Positions 24,784-33,657 of a DNA stretch of 51,443 nt are shown here, piece by piece. Positions within the stretch are counted from its first letter, which is position 1; every line of letters starts with the position of its first letter. The DNA is from JANYJA01 sp038229055 (GTDB lineage Bacteria > Acidobacteriota > Terriglobia > Bryobacterales > Bryobacteraceae): positions 1 to 51,443 of the forward strand of contig JBBROU010000018.1 of the NCBI GenBank assembly GCA_038229055.1, given 5' to 3'. Under the pieces are notes generated by a model. That model saw only the letters and a program-made list of their open reading frames with translations. It was not told the DNA's origin and searched no databases. Position numbers and translations under genes: made by a program.

Positions 24784-24974
24784 AAGGGTTCGGCCCGATA
24801 GAACTGTACAAAATAGCCAGCCTTACGACTGTACTACAAACAACAGATTTCGCACACAGCCTAAAGATTGTAATCCGCGGGAAACCCTGCAATGCGGCGT
24901 AACGATCCACACAAGCAGTGATAGACGCGCTCCGCACGCCTCTGGGAAGATTGGGGTCAGGAGAGTCATCACCA

Positions 24975-25529
24975 ATGAAAATTTCGACAATTCAGGATCT
25001 TCTTCTCGACGAGATGAAGGATCTGTACGATGCCGAAAAGCAGTTAGTCCGGGCGATTCCGAAGATGGCAAAAGCGGCTTCCGATTCCGAGTTGAAGGAT
25101 GGTTTTCTGGCGCATCTGGAACAGACCAAGGGTCAGGTCGCGCGCATAGAGAAGGCCTTCGGAGCGCTGGGCGAGAAAGCCAAGAGCAAACCATGCGCGG
25201 CCATGAAGGGGCTGGTGGAAGAGGGCGGCGAGGTGATCGCCGAGGACATGGCCGCCACGGTGAAGGATTGCGCTCTGATCGGCGCCGGCCGCCGCGTGGA
25301 GCATTATGAGATGGCTGGATACGAAACCGCGATCGCACTCGCGAAAGGCAGTGGGGCCGCGGAAGTCGCGCAATTGCTCACCGAGACTCTAAAAGAAGAA
25401 CAGCAGACCGACAAAAAGCTGGCGACTTTGGCTGCGCGCCTGATCAAGCAATCCGGACGTGAGGCATCGAGCGAGGCGAGCGCCGGCAGATCCTCCCAGC
25501 CCGCTAAAAACAAAAGCGGCGGCCAGTAG
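24975..25529 (+). CDS. Ferritin-like DUF892 (YciE/YciF) family protein
   Basis: The 184-residue protein begins MKISTIQDLLLDEMKDLYDA, the exact YciF-family opening, with the acidic E/D and later EQTKGQ and VEHYEMAGYETAIALA positions that in relatives form a ferritin-like four-helix metal site. A Lys/Ser-rich tail follows (residues 155-184). Family members are induced by osmotic and other stress. The ATG at 24975 has GGAG upstream; the frame opens 19 codons earlier without one. The interval 24784-24974 holds its promoter region and nothing else I can see. Confidence 0.9.
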   Translation: MKISTIQDLLLDEMKDLYDAEKQLVRAIPKMAKAASDSELKDGFLAHLEQTKGQVARIEKAFGALGEKAKSKPCAAMKGLVEEGGEVIAEDMAATVKDCALIGAGRRVEHYEMAGYETAIALAKGSGAAEVAQLLTETLKEEQQTDKKLATLAARLIKQSGREASSEASAGRSSQPAKNKSGGQ

Positions 25530-25598
25530 AGGCGGCGGCGCGCGGAAACGGCGAGAAATTCCGCCGGATAGCGGCGTGCAAATCGAAAGGGCTCAGAG

Positions 25599-27263
25599 TT
25601 ACTTCCGGCGAGCTGTAAACGGGTAACTCTGGCCCGCGCCTTCGGGCTTTCTGGATCCGGACATCGTATCGCCGTTGGCGGTGCCTTCCCATTGCAGCGT
25701 GAGTTGCCCATTGCGGCCACTCTCACTCGTGGTAAAGGTAAAGCGATTCCCGTCGACCTTTCCATCCTGAATCTCTTTGGTCTTCTTGAATTTCCCGGCC
25801 TGCGTGTGAATGCTTCCGCTCAGCCGGTCTCCATCGACACGGAGATCCATGGTCAGGTGAGCCGTACCGCCACGGCCGCCCGGCACCGGGAAATCCGACT
25901 CCCACTCTCCGTCGATTCGGCCTCCGCGGTCCGCATCGGTTCTGCTCTCGACGCTTTTTCTGCCCTCGACACCATTGTCGACGCTCGGCACGGACTCTCT
26001 CGGCGAACCGCTGAAATTCTCCAGAGAAACGGGAGGAAGCGGGCCCGTCGACGCAATGAGTTTCTTGTAGTAGAGCCCGGTATCGGTGAATTTATGCGTT
26101 TTCAACGCTTGCTGTAGAGACTGATTCGAAAGCTGCTCGAGGGCGCGGCCTTTGGTGTTGGTTACTTGGTCATAATCCAGATTCGTAAAGAAGTACTTGT
26201 CGTTGAAGAACGAAACATACTCAAGCCGCTTGGCACGGGCAAACTTCACGATCAGCCGCATGAACTCCTGATCCAACGGCGCCCAGAAACTGTACGAATC
26301 ACGCGCGTAGATTTCGGTAGAACTCACGCGTCCGCGCATTTCCCCGTCCCGTTGCTTGTAGAGCCAAGCCTCGCTCATCCCGACTTTCTTCCCCGCGGCC
26401 CGCGCCGCGTCGGCCATGTCGATGATGCGTGTCATCAAGCTGACCTGGCCCCGGTGAGCGATCGGATAGATGTGGATATCGAGCAAATCCAGATCGCGGA
26501 TATGAACGAGCGCATTCAGCCAGTCCGCGAATTTCGGCTGCCAGGTGCCGATTCCGGCGCCGACGATCGTGGTGTGCAGGTTGGCCGCGCGCAGGTCGCT
26601 CAGAATCCGGTTTAGCATCGCCATGTCGCCGGCCAGATCGCTGATCTCCTGCTTTTTCGTGTCCCGGAATTCGGTGCTGGGCTCGGTCTGGATGATCAGA
26701 TAATCCGGCCGCAATTCCCGCGCGATGGTTTGAATCACGGCACTTCGGCCCGCTTGATAATCGTTGAAATTCAAGCTGGTGAAGAAACGCCCGACGCCTA
26801 ACTGATCCTTCTCGGGATGAATTAGCTGGCTGTGCGCAATCATCTTGAGGCCGCGCCGGTGAATGTCGGTAGCCAAGCGCTTATATATCGCGAGATACTT
26901 TTCGTATTCGCCCGGCTTGGCGCGGAAACTTTCGTGGAAAGGCCGGTAAAGAATCGGAAAGCCAATCGCCACTTTTACCGCTTTCACGTTCAGGGCCTGC
27001 AACTGATCCAGATAGGCTGTCACAAAAGTGTCATAGTAACCAGGCTCGAGCAAGCGGCCCGCCGCGTCACCGGCATAAAGTTCAGCGCCGAAGTTCACCG
27101 GATAAGCGGAATCGCCTCCGCTCAACTTACTATCGAAATAACTTAGGTTGCGTTGAAGGAGCGAATAGAGGTCCTGATACTCAGGAGGCACCGGGGCTTT
27201 CCCCTGCGCCCAGGCTGCCCCCGCGCATAGAGCCATTAACATGAGGAGCTTCAGCTTTCGCAT
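25599..27263 (-). CDS. Secreted TIM-barrel glycoside hydrolase-like protein
   Basis: The 554-residue protein has a signal peptide (MRKLKLLMLMALCAGAAWAQ) and an (alpha/beta)8-type region of about 400 residues. LRPDYLIIQTEPSTEF resembles the acid/base strand of clan GH-A (TEP in place of the usual NEP), and KKVGMSEAWLYKQ resembles the nucleophile strand with its Glu. The last 115 residues form a beta domain (DLRVDGDRLSGSIHTQAGKF to FTFTTSESGRNGQL), a small add-on common in acidobacterial secreted enzymes. GH53- or GH5-like activity is a guess. The ATG at 27263 gives the clean signal peptide; its start codon lies only 17 bp from the divergent galU start. Confidence 0.7.
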   Translation of the reverse strand: MRKLKLLMLMALCAGAAWAQGKAPVPPEYQDLYSLLQRNLSYFDSKLSGGDSAYPVNFGAELYAGDAAGRLLEPGYYDTFVTAYLDQLQALNVKAVKVAIGFPILYRPFHESFRAKPGEYEKYLAIYKRLATDIHRRGLKMIAHSQLIHPEKDQLGVGRFFTSLNFNDYQAGRSAVIQTIARELRPDYLIIQTEPSTEFRDTKKQEISDLAGDMAMLNRILSDLRAANLHTTIVGAGIGTWQPKFADWLNALVHIRDLDLLDIHIYPIAHRGQVSLMTRIIDMADAARAAGKKVGMSEAWLYKQRDGEMRGRVSSTEIYARDSYSFWAPLDQEFMRLIVKFARAKRLEYVSFFNDKYFFTNLDYDQVTNTKGRALEQLSNQSLQQALKTHKFTDTGLYYKKLIASTGPLPPVSLENFSGSPRESVPSVDNGVEGRKSVESRTDADRGGRIDGEWESDFPVPGGRGGTAHLTMDLRVDGDRLSGSIHTQAGKFKKTKEIQDGKVDGNRFTFTTSESGRNGQLTLQWEGTANGDTMSGSRKPEGAGQSYPFTARRK

Positions 27264-27280
27264 CACGTACACTATATCTG

Positions 27281-28165
27281 ATGCCCGCAAAAGTGCGCAA
27301 AGCAGTATTTCCCGCCGCCGGATTAGGCACGCGTTTTCTCCCCGCAACCAAAGCGCAGCCGAAGGAGATGCTGCCGCTGGTCGATAAGCCGATTATTCAA
27401 TACGGCGTCGAGGAGGCGATGCACTCGGGAATTCAAAACATAATTATTGTGACCGGACGCGGCAAATCCGCCATCGAAGACCATTTTGACGTCAGCTTTG
27501 AATTGGAATACATGCTGGAATCGCGCGGAAAGAAAGATTTGCTTGCCATCGTGCGCGGCGTTTCGGACATGATCGATGTTTCCTACGTTCGCCAGAAGGA
27601 AGCGCTCGGTCTGGGCCATGCCGTCCTGCGCGCCAGCGAGCTTGTCGGTCCGGAGCCCTTCGCCGTGGTCCTTGCCGACGACGTGATCGAAGCCGAAGTG
27701 CCGTGCCTTCGCCAGCTCATCGATATCTACGAATTCTTCTGCGCGCCCGTGCTGGCCGTGATGGAAGTGCCGCATGACATGATCTCCCACTACGGCGTGG
27801 TGGATGCCGACCCCATCTCGCACAACGGCAGCAAGGATCGCGTATACCGGATTCGCGATCTGGTGGAGAAGCCGAAAGCCTCCGAGGCGCCATCGAATCT
27901 GGCGATCATCGGACGCTATATCCTGACACCGGAGATCTTCAGCTCGATCGGCAGCATTCAACCCGGCGCGGGTTCGGAAATTCAGCTTACCGATGCGCTG
28001 AAACACCTGCTGCGCAGCCGCCCCATCTATGCGTACCGGTTTGAAGGGACGCGTTATGACGCCGGCGACAAGCTCGGCTTTCTGAAGGCGACGGTCGAGT
28101 TCGCGTTGCGCCGCCACGACCTGGGTGGGGCGTTCCGCGAGTATCTCAAAGGTCTTCAGCTCTGA
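27281..28165 (+). CDS. galU: UTP-glucose-1-phosphate uridylyltransferase
   Basis: At 294 residues this is a complete GalU, making UDP-glucose from UTP and glucose-1-phosphate for cell-envelope glycans. The nucleotide-binding N-terminus KAVFPAAGLGTRFLPATKA, the activator segment PKEMLPLVDKPIIQYGVEEA, VVLADDVIEAE and EGTRYDAGDKLGFLKA are all present. No ribosome-binding site precedes the ATG, and the divergent gene starts only 17 bp away, so the message may be leaderless or initiate within the neighbour. It is followed after 9 bp by an SDR gene in the same direction. Confidence 0.95.
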   Translation: MPAKVRKAVFPAAGLGTRFLPATKAQPKEMLPLVDKPIIQYGVEEAMHSGIQNIIIVTGRGKSAIEDHFDVSFELEYMLESRGKKDLLAIVRGVSDMIDVSYVRQKEALGLGHAVLRASELVGPEPFAVVLADDVIEAEVPCLRQLIDIYEFFCAPVLAVMEVPHDMISHYGVVDADPISHNGSKDRVYRIRDLVEKPKASEAPSNLAIIGRYILTPEIFSSIGSIQPGAGSEIQLTDALKHLLRSRPIYAYRFEGTRYDAGDKLGFLKATVEFALRRHDLGGAFREYLKGLQL

Positions 28166-28174
28166 GCATTCCCC

Positions 28175-28918
28175 ATGCAGTTGGCGGGCAAGGTCGCGTT
28201 AGTCACCGGCGGCAGCCGCGGCATCGGGCGCGCGATTGCGGAAGTGTTCGCGCGGGAAGGCGCGTCTGTCGTAATCTGCGGGCGCGAGCAGGAAACGCTC
28301 GACGCTGTAGCGCATGAAATCTCTGGCGATGTGCTTCCGCTGGCGTGCCACGTGGGCCGGCTCGACGATCTTCAGAAGCTCGTCGATACCGTGCACCAAC
28401 GTTTCGGAGGCGTGGACGTGCTGGTGAACAACGCCGCCACCAACGTGGCGCAAGGTCCGTGCCTCTCGATCGACGACGCGCAATTCGATAAGATGATCGA
28501 GGTTAATCTGAAGAGCGCTTTCCGGCTGGTGCGGCTGGTCGCGCCGGGAATGTGCGAGCGGGGGTCGGGCGCCATCATCAATATTGCAAGCATCGCCGGG
28601 TTGCGGCCGCAGTTCGAAGGGCTGATGTATAGCGCGACCAAAGCCGCGTTGATCATGATGACGCGGAGTTATGCGCTGGAGCTTGGGCCGAAGGGTGTGC
28701 GCGTGAATGCCATCGCACCCGGGCTAGTCAAGACCGTGCTCAGCCAGTATTACTGGAGCGACCCGGCGCGCCTCGCGGGATTTTTGGAAACGCAGCCAAT
28801 CAAACATTTGGGCGAGCCGCACGAGATCGCGGAAGTGGCGCTGCTACTCGCGAGCGACCGCGCCAGCTATCTCACCGGCCAAGTGGTTACCGTGGATGGA
28901 GGCGCTACCCTGCGATGA
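28175..28918 (+). CDS. Short-chain dehydrogenase/reductase, classical FabG-like
   Basis: The 247-residue protein carries the classical SDR NAD(P) motif TGGSRGIG (residues 11-18), NNAAT, and a catalytic set of S139 (NIASIAG), Y152 and K156 (YSATKAA). The C-terminal ASYLTGQVVTVDGGATLR is typical of FabG/3-oxoacyl reductase-like members. It follows galU by 9 bp and overlaps the thioredoxin-like gene by 4 bp (ATGA), so the three are probably one operon. The substrate cannot be named. Confidence 0.92.
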   Translation: MQLAGKVALVTGGSRGIGRAIAEVFAREGASVVICGREQETLDAVAHEISGDVLPLACHVGRLDDLQKLVDTVHQRFGGVDVLVNNAATNVAQGPCLSIDDAQFDKMIEVNLKSAFRLVRLVAPGMCERGSGAIINIASIAGLRPQFEGLMYSATKAALIMMTRSYALELGPKGVRVNAIAPGLVKTVLSQYYWSDPARLAGFLETQPIKHLGEPHEIAEVALLLASDRASYLTGQVVTVDGGATLR

Positions 28919-29817
28919 ATTGGCGCCGGGCAATCATGTTTTTGATAACCATTGGGACCGCGAACGCCGGCCTGGTTGATGACGTGCGTGCCGGTATCGC
29001 GCGCAAGGATTTCGCCGGCGCCCAAGCGGCCGTCGCGTCCTATCGCGGAGTTCACGGCGTAACCCCTGAGCTGATGCTCGCTATCTCATGGCTGGCGCGC
29101 GGCGACCTCGCGAATAAGCAGTATGACAAGGCGGAAGCGCACGCCCTTGAGGCCCGCAAACTCGCTCTCGACGGACTGGCGAAGCGCGAGTTAGACGCCG
29201 AGCCACAAATGCCGCTCGCATTGGGTGCTTCCATCGAAGTGCTGGCGCAGGTAATGGCCGCGCGCGGGGAACGGGCGCAAGCCGTCACGTTTTTGCGCGC
29301 TGAGCGAAAGCGCTTTGCCGCGACCTCCATCGCCGCCCGTATCCAGAAAAATATTCTGCTGTTGAGCCTGGAGGGGCGACCCGCGCCGCCGCTCGAAGTG
29401 GCGCATTGGCTTGGGCCCAAGCCGCCGTCGACCGTGGGACACCCGGTGCTGCTGTTCTTCTGGGCCCACTGGTGCGGCGACTGCAAAGGCGAAATTCCCG
29501 CGATCGAGAAGATCATGAGAGTCTTCGGACCTAAGGGACTTCTGGTCATTGGTCCGACGCAGCACTACGGCTACATTGCCGGAGGCGAGGATGCCACACC
29601 GGAACAGGAGACCGCTTATATCGAGCAGGTTCGCAAGCAATACTACGCGCCTTTGGCCAGCATGGCCGCTCCGCTGAGCGAGAAAAACTTCATCGACTAT
29701 GGCGCCAGCACCACCCCCACGCTCGTGCTCGTTGACCGCCATGGCATTGTGCGCATGTATCATCCGGGCGCGATGCCGTACGAAGAACTGGCTGCGCAAA
29801 TCGCCAAGCTCATATAA
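28915..29817 (+). CDS. Secreted thioredoxin-fold protein (TlpA/redoxin-like) with helical N-terminal domain
   Basis: The 300-residue protein has a short signal-like N-terminus (AIMFLITIGTANA), a helical, TPR-like region (about 20-150) and a thioredoxin fold with HPVLLFFWAHWCGDCKGEIP. The redox pair is C187 and C190 (WCGDC) and the cis-Pro loop is STTPTLVLVD. This is the layout of extracytoplasmic TlpA-type reductases. The GDC centre is an unusual variant of CGPC/CXXC. It overlaps the SDR gene by 4 bp and the convergent thrC by 8 bp. Confidence 0.85.
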   Translation: MNWRRAIMFLITIGTANAGLVDDVRAGIARKDFAGAQAAVASYRGVHGVTPELMLAISWLARGDLANKQYDKAEAHALEARKLALDGLAKRELDAEPQMPLALGASIEVLAQVMAARGERAQAVTFLRAERKRFAATSIAARIQKNILLLSLEGRPAPPLEVAHWLGPKPPSTVGHPVLLFFWAHWCGDCKGEIPAIEKIMRVFGPKGLLVIGPTQHYGYIAGGEDATPEQETAYIEQVRKQYYAPLASMAAPLSEKNFIDYGASTTPTLVLVDRHGIVRMYHPGAMPYEELAAQIAKLI

Positions 29818-31111
29818 GTGAGGCGATCCGATCCGGATCGTTCGGAACCACGATCGGGCGATTTCCGAACGTCGACGTGATTCGCGATCCATCCGGCGCA
29901 TCAAGCTGCCCGGTATGGTACTTGTACACGTAATCCGGATCTTTCAAGAGATTGCCTGTAAGTACTGCGACCACGTCGGCATCCGCGCGCATGGTGCCCG
30001 CCGCAACCAGCTTGCGAATGCCCGCCAGTGTCGCCGCCGATGCCGGTTCGCATCCGATGCCGCTCGCGCCAATCACGGCCTTTGCATCGGCGATCTCCTG
30101 CTCTGTCACCTTTTCGACCACGCCACCGGAGTTCTCAACTTCGAGCAGCGCTTTAGGCCACGATACCGGGTCACCGATCCTAATCGCCGTCGCTAGCGTC
30201 TCGGGACGCTCGACCGAATGAAAATTCTGGCGATCGCCCGCGTGCATGAAGTCGTAAAACGGCGCCGATCCCGAGGCTTGGATCACAGCCAGCTTGGGAA
30301 TCCTGTCGATGAACCCGAGCGCGTGCAGTTCTCGCAGCGCCTTGCCGAATGCCGACGTGTTTCCGAGATTGCCACCGGGCAGCACAATCCAATCCGGCAC
30401 GCTCCAATCGCGCTGATCGAGCATCTCCGCGATGATCGTCTTCTGCCCCTCAATGCGGAACGGGTTGATCGAATTCAGCAGGTAGATTCCGAGCTTGTCC
30501 GCGAGTACGCGGACCAGCGCGAGGATCTGATCGAAATTCGCCTCCACCTGAAATGTGCGCGCGCCGTACTCCAGCGCCTGCGCCAGCTTGCCGTAAGAAA
30601 TGTTGCCGTGAGGGATGAAAATCAGCGGCTCGAGGCCCGCGGCGCTGGCATAGGCAGCCATGGACGCGGACGTGTTACCGGTGGAAACGCAGGCCACGCG
30701 GGGCTTCTGCAGCCGCAGCGCCTGCGCGACGCCGCACGTCATCCCGTTGTCTTTGAATGAGCCGGTCGGATTGAATCCTTGGTGCTTGAACACGATCGCG
30801 TCGAGACCGCCATACTCTGCCGCGCGTTTCGAAGGCAGCAGTGGCGTGTTGCCCTCACGCAGCGTCACCACTTGCGCGTAATCGTCGAGAAAGGGAATGA
30901 ACTCGCGATAGCGCCAGACACCGCTTTGATCGATCGGAAGATTGGAGCAGCGGCGCGCGCGCCAAAGGGCCTTCAACTCCGTCGCGTTGGCCGGCCCCGG
31001 CTCGTAGATCGCTTCGAGCAGCGAGCCGCAGACGTTGCAGTTATAGATGGCGTCGGTGATGGAAAAGCGCGTGCGGCATCCGGGATTGAAGCAGATCAGC
31101 TCAGCTTGCAT
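29810..31111 (-). CDS. thrC: Threonine synthase
   Basis: The 433-residue PLP enzyme converts O-phosphohomoserine to threonine. It has an N-terminal zinc-ribbon-like module (CFNPGC, CNVC) seen in the long archaeal/acidobacterial type, the PLP lysine K120 in NPTGSFKDNG, and the glycine-rich phosphate-binding loop LPGGNLGNTSAFGKAL. A C-terminal extension ends RPIVVPNDPDRIASLI. It starts 28 bp from the divergent dehydrogenase gene, so the promoters must overlap. Other threonine genes are not in the window. Confidence 0.94.
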   Translation of the reverse strand: MQAELICFNPGCRTRFSITDAIYNCNVCGSLLEAIYEPGPANATELKALWRARRCSNLPIDQSGVWRYREFIPFLDDYAQVVTLREGNTPLLPSKRAAEYGGLDAIVFKHQGFNPTGSFKDNGMTCGVAQALRLQKPRVACVSTGNTSASMAAYASAAGLEPLIFIPHGNISYGKLAQALEYGARTFQVEANFDQILALVRVLADKLGIYLLNSINPFRIEGQKTIIAEMLDQRDWSVPDWIVLPGGNLGNTSAFGKALRELHALGFIDRIPKLAVIQASGSAPFYDFMHAGDRQNFHSVERPETLATAIRIGDPVSWPKALLEVENSGGVVEKVTEQEIADAKAVIGASGIGCEPASAATLAGIRKLVAAGTMRADADVVAVLTGNLLKDPDYVYKYHTGQLDAPDGSRITSTFGNRPIVVPNDPDRIASLI

Positions 31112-31139
31112 GGGGAAACTCGATTATAAATAGAAGATC

Positions 31140-32093
31140 GTGCTGGCCGTCCATATTGAGTCGGGAGAAGTGCTGCTGCGCGATGTCTCCGTGCCCGAAA
31201 GGCCGCCCGGATTCGCGCGGATTCGGCTGCTGCGCGGTGGAATTTGCAATACAGATCTGGAACTGCAGCGCGGATATTACGGGTTCGCCGGCACGCCCGG
31301 GCATGAGTTCGTAGGCGAAGTGGTCGCGGCGGACAACGGCGCACTCGTCGGCAAACGCGTTGTCGGCGAAATTAATCTGAATTGCGGCGAATGCCGCTGG
31401 TGCAGGCGCGCGCTCGGACGTCACTGCCCGCACCGCACCGTGCTTGGAATTGTAAAGCACCCCGGAGCGTTTCAGGAGTGCTTCACGCTACCGGAGCGGA
31501 ATCTCTATGTGATTCCCGATGCCATGTCCACGGATGCCGCCGTGTTCACGGAACCTCTCGCCGCGGCATGCGAAATTCTCGATCAGGTAGCACTCCCCTG
31601 CGGGGCCCCCATTGCCGTGCTCGGTGACGGCAAACTCGGCCTGCTCATCGCGCTCGTCCTGAACGCCCATGGATTCCGCGTGCATCAGTTCGGCAGGCAT
31701 CGCGAGAAACTGAATATAGCCGCACGCGCCGGAGTCGCCACGGAGATGGTTGGCGAGTCCGTGCCCGAAGCCGAATACGAGTGGGTGGTCGAGGCTACAG
31801 GCCGCCCGCAAGGGTTGGCAACGGCGTTGCGCATGGTGCAGCCGCGCGGCACAGTCGTGCTCAAATCTACTTTGCACGGTGCGGCCGAGATTAATACCGC
31901 CGCCGTGATCGTCAATGAGATCACACTGCTCGGCTCGCGTTGCGGACGCTTCGAGCCCGCCCTCGAACTGTTGAGGCTCGGCTCAGTGGACGTCACTGCG
32001 CTCATATCGGAAAGCTACAGTCTTACCCGTGCGCCTCACGCGTTCGCGCGCGCGGCCTCGCCCGGCATGTTGAAAGTTCTGCTCCATCCTTGA
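31140..32093 (+). CDS. Zinc-type alcohol dehydrogenase-like protein (MDR family)
   Basis: The 317-residue protein is a medium-chain dehydrogenase. GGICNTDLELQRG holds the catalytic-zinc Cys, GHEFVGEVVA the conserved His/Glu, and NCGECRWCRRALGRHC the structural zinc cysteines. A shortened Rossmann domain follows (IAVLGDGKLGLLIALVLNAH). At 317 residues it is shorter than the usual 340-350. Start is a GTG at 31140, 28 bp from thrC on the other strand. It resembles proteins annotated as threonine or sorbitol dehydrogenase-like, but the substrate is open. Confidence 0.9.
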   Translation: MLAVHIESGEVLLRDVSVPERPPGFARIRLLRGGICNTDLELQRGYYGFAGTPGHEFVGEVVAADNGALVGKRVVGEINLNCGECRWCRRALGRHCPHRTVLGIVKHPGAFQECFTLPERNLYVIPDAMSTDAAVFTEPLAAACEILDQVALPCGAPIAVLGDGKLGLLIALVLNAHGFRVHQFGRHREKLNIAARAGVATEMVGESVPEAEYEWVVEATGRPQGLATALRMVQPRGTVVLKSTLHGAAEINTAAVIVNEITLLGSRCGRFEPALELLRLGSVDVTALISESYSLTRAPHAFARAASPGMLKVLLHP

Positions 32094-32106
32094 CGCGCAC
32101 CGGTAA

Positions 32107-33657
32107 TTATTCAACTCGCGCAGGCTGCACCGTGACACGCGTCGTTTCTCCCTCACGCACCGAGACAGCCTGTCCGAACGATTTATATTTCTGGATCACC
32201 TCAGGATTTAGATACTCCGCTTCCGTCGGCATCGGCCAAGCGAAAAGAAGATAGTCTCCAGCGGCGAGGTTAGGCAGATTCACATTCCTAGCGGTGTTCG
32301 CCGGTACGGCCTGACCCGTCATCGCCCATTCATTCCTGTTTGGCGAGCGCCGCAGCAAGGTCAATTTCACGAAACTGCTCGCCTTCGCCAGATCACTGGG
32401 GAATGAAACTTCAACAGTGCCTCCGCCACCCTGCACAAGAACAACTTCAATCGGCGCAGGATCCGTGTCCATACCCACGGCAATCTTTCGATCGCGGATG
32501 TCCACGCCGCCCTGCGTAATCGATTGGACGCTCCATCCCCCCGGCGGGAACACCATCACCGAGTAGTCTCCTGATTCGTTGATCGGCGCTTTGAATGAGC
32601 CGCTCGCGTTGGCATAAATCGAGAGCAGATTGTCGCCATTGAGGTTTGCACCAACCTGGCTTTCCGACGGAACCGCCGTGTTGCCCATCCGAACAATACC
32701 GGAGACGTAAGGGCCATCGCGCAGTACTAGCTGGATGTCGCGGAGCTCCTCAGTCCCCACGTGCACGGCACGCATCGCGCGCGCATTCTGGCCGTCGGGA
32801 CGGTACGCGGTAGCGGTGATCAGGTAATCTCCGGGAACCACCGCCGGCATTTCGAACGTCGCGTTCTTGCTGTCCCATTCCACATGGGGCGTCCCGAGTT
32901 GCGGAAAACCAGGCGGATCCGTTCGCCGCACGGAAATTGAAACCGCGTTGCTTCCGTTAGCCACCGCTCCGCTGACTCGAGTTCCACGGACCGGAGCAAG
33001 ACGGAACTCAAGATTCCGCTCTTCTCCCGCGCCCACGTTGATCCACTGCGCCGAAACCGGGTCGTTTACGTTCGGAAAACAGGTGGTGGGGTAAGCCATC
33101 CGATGGCGCCGTTGATAAGAGCTTGTGAAGGCGTTCACGCAAACCAGATAGCTGCCCGGTTCCAAGCCGGAGATTCTGAACTCACCGAGGTCATTCCCGC
33201 TGCCCTGGTTCACATTGACTAACTTTGCGCGGCCCTCGGTAATTACACGCCGAACCAACTGAACGTTCACTGCCGGCAGGGGGAAGCCGTTCTCGTCGGT
33301 AACCGTTCCGGTCAACGTCGCCGCGGGAGACAGCCGAAGCGCAACCGGATCCGGCTTTTTTTCTGCGTCTACAATCACCCCGGCGAAGTGCATCGGCTGC
33401 GGCCCGAGTTGCCAGGCGAAAAAACCCGATCTCTCGGCACTCAGGTTGTAGGATCCCGCGGGCACCCCGCCAAACGTGAAGGATCCGCCTGCATCGGTCA
33501 GCACAATCTGGTTCACATTCGAGCCTTGCAGCGTCACTCTGGCGCGTCCTATCGGCGCGGACGTCACCGCGTTCGTCACTGTGCCGGTAATCGGATGCGT
33601 CTGGGCGAACGCACAGCCGCATGCAGCGGCTAGCAGCAAAGCAGACCGCGCGATCAT
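32107..33657 (-). CDS. Secreted carboxypeptidase-regulatory-like domain protein (paralogue 1)
   Basis: The 516-residue protein has a signal peptide (SALLLAAACGCAFAQ) and at least two CarboxypepD_reg-like beta repeats: SAPIGRARVTLQGSNVNQ with FGGVPAGSYNLSAERSGFF, then GFPLPAVNVQLVRRVI with ISGLEPGSYLVCVNAF. Further beta repeats end in AAGDYLLFAWPMPTEAEYLN and a terminal VREGETTRVTVQPARVE. Such proteins are abundant in acidobacteria and likely act at the cell surface; their function is not established. It overlaps the upstream paralogue by 4 bp (ATGA) and ends 13 bp from the convergent dehydrogenase. Confidence 0.85.
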   Translation of the reverse strand: MIARSALLLAAACGCAFAQTHPITGTVTNAVTSAPIGRARVTLQGSNVNQIVLTDAGGSFTFGGVPAGSYNLSAERSGFFAWQLGPQPMHFAGVIVDAEKKPDPVALRLSPAATLTGTVTDENGFPLPAVNVQLVRRVITEGRAKLVNVNQGSGNDLGEFRISGLEPGSYLVCVNAFTSSYQRRHRMAYPTTCFPNVNDPVSAQWINVGAGEERNLEFRLAPVRGTRVSGAVANGSNAVSISVRRTDPPGFPQLGTPHVEWDSKNATFEMPAVVPGDYLITATAYRPDGQNARAMRAVHVGTEELRDIQLVLRDGPYVSGIVRMGNTAVPSESQVGANLNGDNLLSIYANASGSFKAPINESGDYSVMVFPPGGWSVQSITQGGVDIRDRKIAVGMDTDPAPIEVVLVQGGGGTVEVSFPSDLAKASSFVKLTLLRRSPNRNEWAMTGQAVPANTARNVNLPNLAAGDYLLFAWPMPTEAEYLNPEVIQKYKSFGQAVSVREGETTRVTVQPARVE

